Of a stretch of 64,000 bases of DNA, positions 38,751 to 52,443 are shown piece after piece. Each line of letters opens with the position of its first letter. The stretch's first letter is position 1. The stretch comes from Wuchereria bancrofti (taxonomy: Eukaryota; Nematoda; Chromadorea; Rhabditida; Onchocercidae), in assembly GCA_005281725.1 (NCBI GenBank), contig SSBO01000009.1:2582969-2646968 (forward strand), read 5' to 3'. The position numbers and the translations under genes were made by a program. The notes below the pieces were generated by a model. The model worked only from the letters and a program-made list of their open reading frames with translations, made no database searches and was not told the DNA's origin.

Positions 38751-41700
38751 CGATACGTTACACAGTTTCAATTCAATTTTTGAGTAACGTCGCAGTAGTA
38801 ATATCAATAATGACTGAATCACGCTTATAACATTAAAATTATATCAGTAATCACAAGATCACATTAATAACAGTATAACTTATCAGTATAACTTATTAAA
38901 ATATCTCTCTGTAACTGAAATTTTCAAAAAAAAAAAAAATTTATATATATTTGTGTATGGAAAAAATATTCCTTATCAACTGATAAAAAAGTGTTAATAA
39001 CTGATAAACAATCAATGAATGCAACTGAATATTAATATGAGAATTATTTAAAAAAAGCTAGTAAATGAGTTCTGTGAATAGTAAAAAGTATCATTACAAT
39101 GTGGAATGGATGAATATGAATGGATCTATTAAGGATAAAAGTTATCGATGCCAAGTCACAATATATTGTAGTTTATGCTTGAGACGACACAATAGTGTCA
39201 CCAAACTATAATAGTGTTGTGACATGGCATTAATGGTACTTCCATACGAAACAAATACCCTCCAACAAATACTTCTATTTTTCACTCTGTCATCTTTAGT
39301 ACAATTTCTTGATTACTTGATCAAATTAAGCAAAAAATAATTTATTAGGATACTAAGCAAATACTGCAACATTTGTCTGGTCACTAAAATAAATGCAAAT
39401 TCAACACTGACCAATTACTATCGCTTCTGCTACAAATGACCAAAAATCAAAAACATTATAACACTTTTTATTGGTTATTTAATCACTTTCATTGGTCATT
39501 AATACTGACAATTTATGTTCAAATGATCATTGCCAGTGACCTTATGATCTTTTATTATCGCTTTTTATCAATAAATGAATCATTTTAATAAATCAAACAT
39601 TCACCGTTTATTTATCAATATGTGATAAAAAAAAAACAAAAACAAAAACAAAAATATTAACTTCTGTATGAATAGTATGAATGAATGGATGAATATTTTA
39701 TTCACAGTTAATTTATGCATATTTTCTAATTTTACAAAATTTAATATTTTTCATATAAATTTTAGGTTGAACAAATATTTTATTTGTTTTATTTTAAACT
39801 TATTATTAGGATTACTTATGAAAATTGAAAATTTTTTGATAAGTTTATAAAATATAATCTAAATGATATTTCATTTGCTTAGCTTATCATTATTTAAATT
39901 TTAATTAGAATAATACAATATTCTCAACAATGCGAATTAGTCAAACGTATAATTCATGTATCACACGATTAGATCAATAGGTCATGAATTGATACAATCA
40001 TTTTTAATTTCATATTTTATTCCGTACGATAACCGCAATAAAAGACTAAAATGAAGTAGGATGAAATAAATGATTGACGATTTAACAAATTTTAAAATGT
40101 AGTAGATAGGATGATAAAATTGAAGAGATCGACATAAAATTAAGGAAGCTTTCTTCCTTTTTTTTTTAAAAAAAAGAAAATTGTGCTAAGAGTTTTTAAG
40201 AGAAAATTATTCTAGTAAAAACCATTTTACATTTTAAATTACACCTCCTGCTATGCTTTTTTTTTGCACAAGCATATTTGTTGTTATTTTTTATTTCTCA
40301 TTTTTGAACTAAATATTCCATTGTTAAATTTCTCAGTCTTTTTTTTCAGAAACTTTTGTACAATACTTCTTTAGCTAAGTTTTTTCTTTCATTTTTTTGA
40401 GGGAAAATTTTATTATTATTAAAAGTTTTTTTTAAATAAACAAAAAACTATAAAAAAAGAATTATTTATTACACTGCGCCATGATAATTGAAACTAAAAA
40501 TTTTATCAGTTGTATTATAAGTTTTTCGAAAATTTTCATAATAATATGATGTGGTAATTAATTTATGCTCACTGATTTATTTCCATTTTTTTTTTTTCTA
40601 CATATTAACTTTATAATTAATTTTTCCTTTCTCTAGCTTTATTAGGCTTATACTAGTTATTTAATAGAATAAATTTACTTTTTTTTTTGATTTCAAAAAT
40701 ATTTGATAAAATGAAACATTCCACTTGCTCTCGCCCATACGTCTTGATCCAAAGTTTTAGTGGTAGAACCATCCATTTTCTCTTTATGAATTGTATGTTA
40801 GATTTCACTTGTCAATCAATATCAAAATTCTAATTTACTTTTGTCACAATTCTAAGACTTGAATGAAAGGATGAAATTCTTACTGGAAATATGACATGCG
40901 ACCCTAGCGCCTATTTGGCTCTCTTCCAGTTGTCTTGATATTATCGTAATTGTCAACAACTCAGTCATACTTTTAAATTTATTCTCCTCAGATTTATGAT
41001 ATCTTCAACAGCTGCTTTATGCATCATAACTAATCACCGAACATTTTTGATTCAGTGATAATTGCGCCAAATTTATACATACGTACATACATGTATAATA
41101 ATAGCTTCCACATAAATTCAATCAATCATTCTTTCGTTTACATTTAATCAAACAATCTAATTCAGTTCAATCTAATTCTTAACAATTAATTATCTTCCTT
41201 TACTCAATCACTCAACAATTTCCATTTATTCATACGATATTTCATGCAATTTGCGCATTGAATTTCACTTTATGCATAAAAATATACAATACAAAATGAT
41301 CGTTTCTGATACAGAAACTATTAGAGTATGATTTCAATTAATATCATTTTCATAAAGCTAAAATAAAAAAATGCTTGAAAAAAAAAAACGAGAAACTTAT
41401 TAAAAATTTAAATATAATTTTTATCTCCATCAAATTTGACACAGATCTAAAATGTTACCGAATTTTCTGCTTTCATAAATAAGTAATTCATATACTTGTT
41501 ATCATTTCAATTATTTCGAAGTTCAAAATATTTTTACAATTTGTTTACATCCTACAATTTCCCCCTTCAATATATTAGTTATAACAACAATCCGGATGTC
41601 ATCATGTCATCAACAAATGTTGAAGCTGTATTTTTTGATTTGAATTTACATTTTTAACTTAAATGAACAAATTTTTACAAAATGAATTTATTACAAATAT

Positions 41701-44700
41701 ACAACAAATGATTAGATTTTAAGGAGAATAGATGAATATCTGAAACAAACTTACTAAGTACTATACAATTCTCAAAATTTAATATAATCTCTCTTATTTC
41801 TTTATACTTTTAATTTATTTATCTATTGCAGTAATTAATTATTTGTTAAATGAATGCAATTAAAAACTTTCGGAATCTGAAATAAATGTTGGCTTATTTC
41901 TGTCAAATCCATAAAAAACACATTATTTCATTCTAAAAAAGAAAGAAAGAAATGACAATCTAAGATGCAATTTGATTTTAAATGGGATCTCAAATTACTG
42001 AGTCAAAAGTCTATTGATAATCTTTGAACGATTCATTGATGAAAGCTCAAAAAGTCCCATCAAACATTGCCTTCCCATTTATTTTCTTGGCCCATTATGG
42101 TGAGTTTCGTTTTTTTTTTTCTGGCCAAGGCTTAACGATTGCAGACAATTTGATATGTTTATGAGATGATAAATGATCATAGTAAAATTGCTTATCCAAT
42201 GGTGTTAATTAACATTTTGACAAATTCTAGTATCACACATTCAGCAAAAAAGCCAAAAATTTTTTCAATTTTCAAAAACTACTGAAAATAAATGAGAAAT
42301 AATGAAATTATCCCTGCTGTCATTGGAAAATAAATGATTTATAAAATAATTCAAATTTCTAGTAACTCATAAAATTGTCAAAAAATGTTTCTAAGAGAAT
42401 TTATTTATGATATTAGGAATTGCAAAATAAAAAAAATTGGATTCATATTATTGAAAAAAAAAGTAAATTTTAATTTAATAAATTAATTTACTATCCATTT
42501 GCTGTCTATTGCCAATTAAATTTATACATTCAAATATAGTAAAAGAAAACATTAATGTTAGTAGTAAATTATTAAAACATTTTTTTAAGACAAATTTTTT
42601 TGATGTTTTTTTTCAAAAGAATTTTTAAGACAAATTTTTGAACTTTTCTTTTCTCACATCATTAAATGAAAGATTGAGGTGAAAAATATAATAAAAAAAT
42701 TAATCATTAAAAAATTATATGACTAATAGAAATGAAAAAAAAACAGGTTTGTCTTTTCTGTAAAGATTAATAATTGTGATAAATGTTGAAATTATCCGAC
42801 CATTTGTTTGATCGTAGGAAAAATTTGAAGATAGTAGTAAATTTGGTAGTAATAAATTTGGAAAGGGTAAGATCGAGTTCCCGGGTAAAAAAAAAATTGA
42901 TCCATCCTTTCCTACCCATGGGATTTGTCAATTCGTTCATTCATTCATTCATTTATTTATTTTCATCAATAACAATACCAGCTAAAATGGTGCTAGCAAA
43001 ATTATCGGGTAGCAGCAGTTAATGCGATAACCAAGAAATAAACTTTAATTATCTTCTTCAAATAAAAAAAAAAAGAAAGAAAAAGAAATGTTTCCAAATT
43101 TTCTATCTTTTTATTTACGTAAAATATTTTGCACTATTATTTTGCATATTCTTTTGCTACATTTTATGGTCGTCTTTTATGATTCGAATGAAAAATCCGG
43201 ATTTCTCACATCTGTCTGTTTGCATACCGTTTCTTCTGGAATAGGAAAATCGTTTTTTTTTTTTTTTCTTTTCTTTCTTTCTTTTTTTTTTTGGAATGAA
43301 TATTAACTACTTTTTATAGCTTTTATAGTGCCTATTACTTGCATTTTTCTCTCACTATTCATTCATTTTTCTTCTTCCAAGGTTGATGAGACAATTGAGC
43401 CACAGAACATGTCAAATAGATCTTTTATGAAGACAAATGCACAATTTGACCTCACTGCTTTATCTGTTATGACAAGTCAGAGGGTAGATTCATTTGCATA
43501 TTAATGTTAACTGAAGACTTGAATATTAAACGTTTACAGATGACAATAATAGAAATGAGAAAGTTAATTAGATTAGCAAAAATTCAATTACTATTATGAA
43601 AATTCGAAAGTAATCATACAACATCAGTTAGATTTATCCTAAAATTTCATTATTCTTCAAATACAAATATGAATGTGGTAAAATAAGTATTTCCTATTTA
43701 ATCTAATGTTGAAGAAATTAAATATTTTAAAGTGTCAATGAATAAGAGACGCTTGTTAATCCATAATTTTTTCGAAAGATGAAAAATCGACTAAGTCTAT
43801 GAAGAAGTAGCACAAAGAATAAATTTAAAAAATTAAAATGAGCATTGTCCTTCTTTTTGCATAATTTTCTTTGCCTATTCTACAGGACATCTGTCACCAC
43901 TACAAGGAATGAATAAATAACTGATGATGCGATCTTCTATGATTTTGTTGTCAAAGTAAGATTGCATTTTTACTAACATTTGAATAAACTGATGAAGAAT
44001 ACGAAAAAAGGATGTAATTATTTACTTCTTGTATTTTTCATTTCCTTTACTAATCAACCTTTTTTTTCAAAAAAAAAAAAAATTATATGAAAAATAAATT
44101 GATTTACAAAATTTTATTGATTTATCACAAATTAAAAATGTATTTCACCTCTTAAAATAATTAAAAATTCATGAAACGAAATAATTTTGAAATCAACACT
44201 TTTAAAATCTTTTTTAAGAATTTCTGTTATACAAACGATTTCAATGCAAAAAAAAAAAACGAAAATCAGAAAAGCAGTACTTGGAAGATGACTGACGTGA
44301 CATAGGTTATAACCTCATTCCGTGGATAGATCAAATCTGATTGCGTGAAAGGTCAATAATTCTGAGGGAAGAAAAATGATGGAAGACTAATAGAGTTGTC
44401 AAGGACGCAAATCAAGAGTGTATATTTATCAAATTGTAAATCTCGAAGATCTTCCTCAATACAGTATTTGAATATAAACTTAAAATTACTTCAAATTATA
44501 GGTAAGTACAAAATTTCTATTATATGACAATATCTCATAAAATTTCTTCTAATAAAGAAATTATATTACTGAAAAAAATTCAAAAAAAAAAGTGGAAAAA
44601 AATTATGAAATTTAAATATAGAAATATTGAATAAAAGATTAAAAAGTTGAACATATTAATTAGTTGGACAAATGCACTTATATATGTATACAATTTGCGC

Positions 44701-45250
44701 ATGCATTCAACGTAAAATATTATTGGCACAAAATTATGTAATAACTAAAAAGTAAAATGTAAAACTAAAAGGCATAATGATAATAAATTTATTAATCTGA
44801 AATGTAGGAATAATCTTTTAATACATAGCTTACAATGCTAAAAATGAATTCTTAAGAAATGAAAGTTAGGTCTTTATTTTTAATCTTTGATCATTGTACA
44901 TTATACATTAAAATTATCCTTAATGAATATTTCTTATGTCTAATTTAAAAATGAATGATAGAATTCTTGTTAAAATCACAAAAAAAGAACCATTTTAATG
45001 AGACAGAGAAAGAAAGAGAAAAAAAAAAGTGTTAGCAAATTTTACTCTCTGTTTATGGATTGAAAATTTAAATTATTTTTCATTAGATGAATTGAATGAT
45101 TAAATAGAGTTGTATTAAATTAAATTAGAAATAACTATTCAATTAATGGGTAATCAAGGCGGAAAATGGATGAATGGACATACGATTGATAATTGCTACC
45201 AGTTAAACGAAACATGAACGTTTCATTCGAGATGCTATATCGGATTATCT

Positions 45251-45253
<3 letters not shown>

Positions 45254-45293
<40 letters not shown>
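45254..45293. repeat. (CT)n microsatellite, about 40 bp, nearly pure
   Basis: The longest uninterrupted dinucleotide run in the window. Confidence 0.95.
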
Positions 45294-45294
<1 letters not shown>

Positions 45295-45965
45295 AACAAT
45301 GTTACTTATTAGCAAATGTCTCAAGGGAATGAATGAAACTCAACTTGATAAGCTTATTTCTTATTCCAGTTTCAGGCTGATCAGGAAATCGGCACTCTTT
45401 TTGTATGACAATGAATTATAGACTAATTTTTACCATTAACTAACATTTGGCAATCAATAATACTTCATTTGAAATGCTTCTAGCATATTTTTAATCCATT
45501 TTTTTCTTATCAAAAATAAAGTTCCATTTTTTAGATTTTATAATTTTAACTTCATGAAAATATGATATTATCAATTCATTTCTAAGAAGTTCATTGGTGT
45601 TAATGTTCAGTTTTTTAAATTGTCAAACCAAGTTTTGTCACTGATTTACAAATTTGTTGTCGAGAGATGAAAACCTGTATTAATCATGATTACAAGCTAT
45701 GATATAATTAACCCAATAGACATTTATCCTCAAATTAATCATTTATCCTCAAAACTCAAATTAATTTATCCCCAAACATTTATGCTCAAATTGATTTATA
45801 GAGTTTAATTGCTACAAACCGGTAAACGACCTAACAATTTGGAAAATTAAAATTGAAAAATAAATTGGTGGAATTCTTAAAATAAATTAGCTATAACAAT
45901 TAGTTTTTAAACCAGATTACTTTTGGAAAATTTTAAGGTAACAACGATAAAAATAATAGTTGGTA

Positions 45966-46054
45966 ATTAATAATGAATAATAATAATAATAGTGATAATA
46001 ATAATTAATGACTAATAATAATAATAAAACAGTGACGATAAATAATAAATAATG
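45966..46054. repeat. (AAT)n imperfect repeat
   Basis: AAT units with GAT and AAC interruptions. Confidence 0.8.
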
Positions 46055-46284
46055 AAAATCCAAAAATGAAGTAATAAAAAAATCATTAAATAACGAATAA
46101 AGGATCACATAAATCCGTTAGGAGTAATTTGCTTCAATACTTAGCTTTCATCATTTTTTGCATTATTTGCTGCTAATTTTTTCTCACTCTACAAATTCTC
46201 AGCTTTAACTTTTGAAAATTTTGCATTTCAAAGTTTATGCGATAAGAAAAAGTGAAGCATTAATGATATACCAGAAAGAGGGAA

Positions 46285-46303
46285 AGAGAGAGAGAGAGAG
46301 AGA
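46285..46303. repeat. (AG)n microsatellite
   Basis: A pure AG run of about 19 bp. Confidence 0.85.
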
Positions 46304-49014
46304 ATTAAACGTTAGGGTTAAAGGTTACAAATCAGATACAATTAACCAACAGCAATTACAGTCATCATAATTAAAAGAAGAGTAAGAAATATTGGGAAGT
46401 CAATGACCTTTGTGAAGTCAAAAGTGGGAGGTGACAGGTAGTATAGTCTATACCGTCCGGAATAGAAACTTTGGAAGCAACCACAAGCGACAAATATCCG
46501 ATAAAATCGTTCCTGCAGAATAATTGTCATTTTTGCTATTTCTAATCTTTGTGATATTCTTAGAACTTAGTTGGAATGCTGTTTTTGACATATTTTCATT
46601 AACTTTTATAGTTAACATCCATGGCTATCTTTTGCCTTTGTAAATAATTATTTCAGTAAAACTATTAATTTCAGAAATTTGTATGAAAAATTAATTGAAA
46701 TTTCAAATAAATCATTTATTCCTCAAGAAATACTTCTTCAGTGATATTTAAAATCAAAGAAAAATTTGTTAGCAGCAAAATGCGATCATTTAGAATTATA
46801 AGTTTTACCACCACTTTATTTTTTATGAGAAAGATTTATGAGGGTTATTTATTTTATTAATAAGCAATCCATTTCTTTTAACAGCTTAATCAAGAAAGTT
46901 GTAATGAAAAAAAATTCCTGAAACTAACATTTAAATTAATCAATATGATGGAATTGGATTGATAAAAAGGAGCCAAGAAAAGTTTAATGACTTTTGATGA
47001 CATAGAAATTTTGCTACTTTAATACTTTTAATCATGAAAACAGTTTGCTTGAGGAGAAAAATGTGAAAGGAAGAAGTAAAGCAATGCATCTATTTTTGAC
47101 TAATTATATTAGGACTAAAAAAATAATCAAAAATAATCAATTGAGAAAAACCCTAAACAACAATTCAACTAATAATCATCATTTGTTTTCCTGTATCGAA
47201 TTTTTTAAAAAAAAATTGTTTGAATTGAAAAATTTTAAATATGCTTGAAATTTGTCCATTATTAATTAGTTTTGTTAGATAGTGAATAAAACAAAGTGTT
47301 CACACATTAATTTAAAAAAAAAAAAGAAAAATTCTCTTTTCTTTAATATCTTATGTTTTTTGAATTGTCCTATAAATTTAGACTGTCAAAATGAGTTCGT
47401 CTAATAATTGATTCTCTCTTTTCTGATTAGAAAATTTTTACAATTTTTAAAATTGCTAATTATATTTAATACATACAAGACAAAGTGAAAAATTCTACTT
47501 TTAAACAAATTAAGAAATCGAGCAAAAAAAAAAATTTTTTTTCCGTAAAAAAGAGCATAACAGATGAATTGGAAAATGAAGACAAGAAAAGTCAAGTTAA
47601 AACCAGAAAACTATTAAATAATTGAATTATTCTACTATGTAAAACCTCGTGCTAACTGTAAGAGCAAAGTATTTCATTAATCTGTGTGTTCTGAAAATAT
47701 TCGCAATTAGAATTCGAGCGATCAATCAAAGTTAACTTGTATCAAATATTTCAGTATTTTTCTGAAAAATATCAAATATTTCAGTACAACCGCACTTTCC
47801 CTCAAAGTAGAGAAGAAATGAGAGTAACCATCGCTGCTTAAGATGCTTATACCGTTTTCTTTTTCTTTATTTAAGAAACACTTTTGAGCAAACTTTATTT
47901 TATTAGCAATTAATAAAATGCCGGATGTTATTCTGAAATAAGCAGTGACAACCACTTGAACAATTAATAAATGCTTTTAAATACTTTCTGAAGGAAATAT
48001 GAAAATCTCACAAGAGCCACGATTTCCGGAGTTCCGACTTCACAAACTCATTTCCTAAAATGTCCAATTCTTTAGGCGAAATATCGACAGTGCAACAGAT
48101 AATTGAAATCGCAGTTAGCAACTTTCTCCGCATAAAGTTTATCTTACTGTTCCGAAACAAGACCAATACCAACTTTATCATTTCATTCAAAGGAACTCCT
48201 TCAGTATTAGACTTCAAATGTTATTAGACTTGAGAATAGAACTTCTAGGAATTCCGAAACTTCTACGCGACGGATCCATGCAATGACGATTTTAATATTC
48301 ATACTTCAATTTCCAACATTTATAATTTGAGATCTTACCCATTTTCTACTGTTTCAATGTTTGGTATCGTCACAAGACCAAGATCAAAAGTTGTGCATCA
48401 TAATTGCGATAAATCATAAAGCTTGTTGAATGATAGAAAATGCTTTATAGCAGAACACAAGATGCGGGAAAATTAACGTATGCTCGCTGAGAGGTAGCGA
48501 TACGAACACTGTACAAAGTGGACCAACGCAAGAAGCTTATGAAGCTAGTGGACAGTAAGAAAACAAGAAATAACAAAAAGCAACCCACGACATAAGGTAA
48601 TAAAGCAAAGATTAATTCGCTGAAACAATAAACATAGCTGATTTGTGCTATAAACAGAGCTGATTCTCTAACATAGTCAAGTTAAAGATCCATTTTCTAC
48701 AAAAACCAGAAATTGACAAGGGCATGAAACTGATCATGGAGAAATGGAAGAAACCAAGAATAAAATACATACAACATTTTTCTTTTCTGCAACTACATAC
48801 AAAAAAGAACTGAATTAGATTTATAAACCTGTTGAGTTATAGAAAGTGTAATAAACCTTGTAGTAAGGAACAAAGTACTGCAAAATAAACGAAGCATTTC
48901 AGTAATAAGATGTTAACAGAAATAAGGTGCATCAACGTCAAATCGAATAACTTCCCGTTCATCAGTTAACCAACAGCAAGGATTAATGCTCATACATGAT
49001 ACAATCAGAACATT

Positions 49015-50815
49015 TTAGTTCACTTGTTCTTTAATGGCGCCATTGTTTTCGTTACATATAATACCTTTCAGAGGACGACGGAACAGAAGAACCTAAAAAG
49101 TTGATAACATTAAATTCTATAATACCAAAGAAAAACTTAAACGTTTATTCTTTACATTATCATTTCTTAACAGTGAATTTGAAGGAATAAGAGTCCTGAA
49201 ATAAGAAGCAATTCTGCGAACAAAAGATTTTTGAAGATGTTGAGCGAATTAGCCGAACGGAAATGGCAATGACCAATAAGAAACAACTACTGAAGAATTG
49301 TCGAGATTTTCTTTTAAATTACAAAAAAAGGATAAGAAATATGAAGTCAACTGCTCTATACCGGCTCAGCATTTGAATCAAACTGAAAATACATTGCATG
49401 GGCTAATTTTTGGCGAAATTGAGACTTGTGACAAAAAATGAATTGCACACGATAATCGATGAAGACAATACCAATTGCTGGAAGAAGCTTAGCACATTTT
49501 TTTAAACATTTATGCCAAAAAAGATTATGATCACAGTTCGAATCCTACTGCCACCAAATCTCTCTGAATAGCTACGGTCACTATTTCATGCCACCACAAC
49601 TTTTTGAACCCGAAGAGATCTTTAAAAAAAAGGAGTATGATTACTAAATTGCACCGAGAAGTGCAATACTTTCAGCCAGCACTAGTCAGCAAAAAGGGTT
49701 TAGTTCTTCTCCATGACTATTATCGAACGCTTAAAAACTGAACGGCAATTATAATTTAAATTGTTCGCTTGACTATCAATTTCCTGAGTTCTTGCAGTAT
49801 GATACGAAAATAATTTCGAAGAATCCGTCGAATCCCAAAGCTTTTATTTTATGCTATAGGAATAAACAAACTTATTCCTCGCTACCAAAAACATACAAAA
49901 ACATTGCTTACTATTGCACTCATTTTATTCGGAAGCAATTACATAACTATTTTAGAAATCGGGCTCGAAAAAACTCTCTCTTCCTATCTCTTCCTTTCCT
50001 TCTATATACATGTATATAGGCATAATACAAGGTATAGGGAATTAAATTGTACAAAAAGTTATTGGAGAAGAACAAATAGGTGAAAAACTGTTGCCTTTTT
50101 AGACGGCATGCAATATTTCGTATTTACAATAAACAAAATCGTACATTTCAATTTTTGCCGAAAAAGACACCAAATACATATTTCGTGAATCAACAAAAAT
50201 GAAAGGGCTTATCTAAGGACGCAGAAATTCTGTTAATTTTGGGGACGCAAATATTGAAATATAAAAGTTTGATGATAATGTAACGAAGAATTAGGATATC
50301 AATTCTATTAATTAAATTCTATTGAAAATTCTATTAATAGAATATAAATTCCAAACAGAAAAGAATAACGTACGTGTCGCTCTGGGCTGTGAATCATATA
50401 ATGAACCCATCCTGGACTCTGTTGTATTCCAAGTGATCGCCACTCTTTTTCACTCATCAATCGATCCTTTGGTATAAGTCGGACCAAATCCTTGGGCACA
50501 TGCACATGCCTTAAAGCAAAATATTACTTTAATAAGTCATCCAGCTTCTCACTGTAAAAGACTGAAATCACTTCCGATGAATTTGAGATGAACCATTAAT
50601 TATATTATTAACTTCAACCTTTAACAACAGCCAGCCTTTTTGTAAAGAACTGAAAATTATTGTTTAGAATAACATCACTGTCAGCTCACTGTTAGTAAAA
50701 TTTCGCCAACTTGAAATTGTTCTCATTGAAATGTGAAATCATAACACGACCTGTATTCATATTTATCATCATTATATTTGTTCGAATAATAGAAGTCACG
50801 AGGTGAAGCACTCAT
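49015..50815 (-). CDS. cks-1: Cyclin-dependent kinase regulatory subunit CKS1
   Basis: Three exons on the minus strand give 92 aa: 50815-50751 ([22 protein letters not shown]), 50509-50374 and 49092-49015 ([18 protein letters not shown]..., TAA at 49017-49015). Phases match (TAC AG | G CAT; CGA CAC | GTT CTT). The family signature is almost intact: [18 protein letters not shown], then [19 protein letters not shown], then [17 protein letters not shown]. The HxPE hinge (HSPE), the phosphate-binding Arg and Trp residues and the length all agree with Cks proteins. It binds CDK-cyclin complexes and reads phosphothreonine in multisite CDK substrates during the cell cycle, in nucleus and cytoplasm. 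The first donor is weak (CAG|GTCGTG). The second intron, 49093-50373, holds a decayed mariner transposase on the + strand. The gene is divergent from SART1, with start codons 1.6 kb apart. Confidence 0.95.
49230..49915 (+). mobile_element. Decayed mariner-type transposon (transposase pseudogene) in cks-1 intron 2
   Basis: Collinear patches of mariner transposase similarity are read on the + strand, in shifting frames with stops. [11 protein letters not shown] (about 49234) sits where the 'PHEL' linker is expected. ETCDKK (about 49419-49436) corresponds to the T-(G/C)-D-E motif with the first catalytic Asp. KKIMITVR (about 49518-49540) corresponds to the K-V-M-V-T-V strand. [17 protein letters not shown] followed by LVLLHDYY (about 49649-49730) corresponds to the 'QPALVNRKGPILLHDNARPH' block with the second catalytic Asp. 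[16 protein letters not shown] (about 49850-49900) corresponds to the C-terminal 'GINKLISRWQKC' block. Between the last two blocks only about 120 bp remain where about 240 are usual, so the segment with the third catalytic Asp is lost. The N-terminal DNA-binding half and the terminal inverted repeats were not recognised. The element is dead and antisense to cks-1. Confidence 0.8.
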
Positions 50816-52443
50816 TGCACTCAGCAGAAAACTGAATCAGTGACTCGAACGTGAGAAGTAAATTTGCTTCTTTCGTCTCTGAGACAAAAATTACTTTGAT
50901 TAAAGCATTTTCAAGGAAATATGTTCCACAACGAAGAAGAATATATGCATTATTTTCCAATGTCCAATCTCTAAATTCTGTGTAGTTCCATGTGCAGTAA
51001 AAGCTTGGATGAGATTTCAAACTTCTGCACCAGGCAGAACAAAAAGTGAAAGAGGGCAAAGTGAAAAATAAATTTAAAGTCCAGATATTCTTAGTTGAAT
51101 TGCAGAAGATTCAGTACCAGCGGAAGTAAAATAATCAGCTCTAATACCTCGAACTATGTCCATTTTCTATTAAACGGTTCATAATACAAGGAAAACAACC
51201 CGTCACTTGTCAACTCATAAGCTAGTAATGACAGTGAAAGATTTGATTAAAGCGAGTCAATAAAGAATGCTGATACACTCACTGCTCCTACCTGAGATCA
51301 ATCATAAACTAGTGGATCATTCCAAAATACTTAATTATTTATAGCCCTTTTGTCGTTATGAATATTTCACTAAGTAAAATTATGCATAATCAAACAAGCT
51401 TGAGTATTTATAACAACTCAATGATGAAGAATTTATGAAATTTAACCCAAAACATATCTTCATAGGTTTCTTACCCAAAAAGGATAAAACCTCCACTCCC
51501 TCACATAACCTTTGACTCACACTACCAGATAAGATGCATAACAGATGATGATGACCTATGCCAGCAGATCAAAAAACTTTGCCGCCAAAAATTACTTTAG
51601 AAGCGGTCTACTAAACCACGGCATTGCGATATGCGACTCTATTTGTTGCAAATAATCTTGTGAAACTTTTGTAGCATTTCAGTTGTTGGCGATGCTTTTG
51701 TGAGTGCGACCTTATGAAAACAAACATCCCGGGGATTCCGGATTACAAATTATTCAATTGGAAATGCTTTATTCAACTAAAGAGATTATCATTTTGATTA
51801 AGAGGATAATATCTCAAGTTGGCTTTTCGAAATGAGACAGAATGGAAAAGTTTCAAAATAACATAAAAACAATTCATCATTAAGTTTATGCATTATGTCC
51901 CATTCATTTTCAAAAAAATAAATTTCTGGGAAGCAAAGTTAAATTAATAAATAACGAATCAACTATTCTTCTGAATAGATACTATTCAGCTTTCAAAAAC
52001 CAAAATTTCCCTTTTTAATTTGAAAGAAAAAAATTGCTACAGAATTTGAGTAAAACCTACAAATCTTTAAACCATGGAGTTTTTTTTTTTCTCAAAAATT
52101 CACAATTGATTCCTTTTGAAACATTTCATATTAAAGAATGTTTAGGACTTCGAATATATCACATCCCAGAAGACACATAGCATATTAAAAGGATATTCAA
52201 GATTTCTCGGTCAAAGAATGCAGCTACTTATCTCGTCTCATCTTGCAGCACAAAAACACTGATAAATTATTGGTCTCGAAACTAAAGTCCGAGAGATGAG
52301 GAAGTAATTTTCTAATTCTTCCGATTAATTAGTGAAAGATTAGATTGTGCTGTGTATAGGATGTGAATTTAATTCGTTTGATATTTCAGCTTTTTTTACT
52401 TTAATTAGTAAAATTATTTTGTTAGTAAAAAGTGGGAAAAAAA
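50816..52443. promoter_or_regulatory. Shared divergent upstream region of cks-1 and SART1
   Basis: 1.6 kb between the two start codons, less AT-rich than the large intergenic stretches. TATTTCAG at 52382-52389 lies 54 bp before the SART1 ATG and looks like a spliced-leader acceptor. On the cks-1 side TTTCTGCTGAG lies just before its ATG. An 87-codon minus-strand open frame (51059-50796) overlaps the cks-1 start in another frame and shows no family I recognise. Confidence 0.5.

Larger units (their letters stand above)
34316..49014. other. 14.7 kb gene-poor intergenic stretch
   Basis: No convincing coding exon was found. Contents: a duplicated 62-bp segment (36490-36551 and 36815-36876), an AAT/ATT repeat field (38495-38750), microsatellites at 45254-45293, 45966-46054 and 46285-46303, and short palindromes such as AGGTTATAACCT near 44304. 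From about 48.0 kb rightwards base composition becomes less AT-rich, and a 69-codon open frame lies on the minus strand at 48008-48217 (see findings). Confidence 0.55.

Noticed and set aside
43088..43306. 72-codon hydrophobic + frame resembling a signal sequence
   Set aside because: It is made of T-runs, with no in-phase neighbouring exons and no family similarity.
49530..49560. GTTCGAATCC, a tRNA T-loop-like string
   Set aside because: No acceptor stem or anticodon arm fits around it; it falls inside the mariner remnant and matches its coding register.
50796..51059. 87-codon minus frame overlapping the cks-1 start
   Set aside because: It reads through the cks-1 start in a different frame, has no recognisable family and no splice partners; taken as upstream region.
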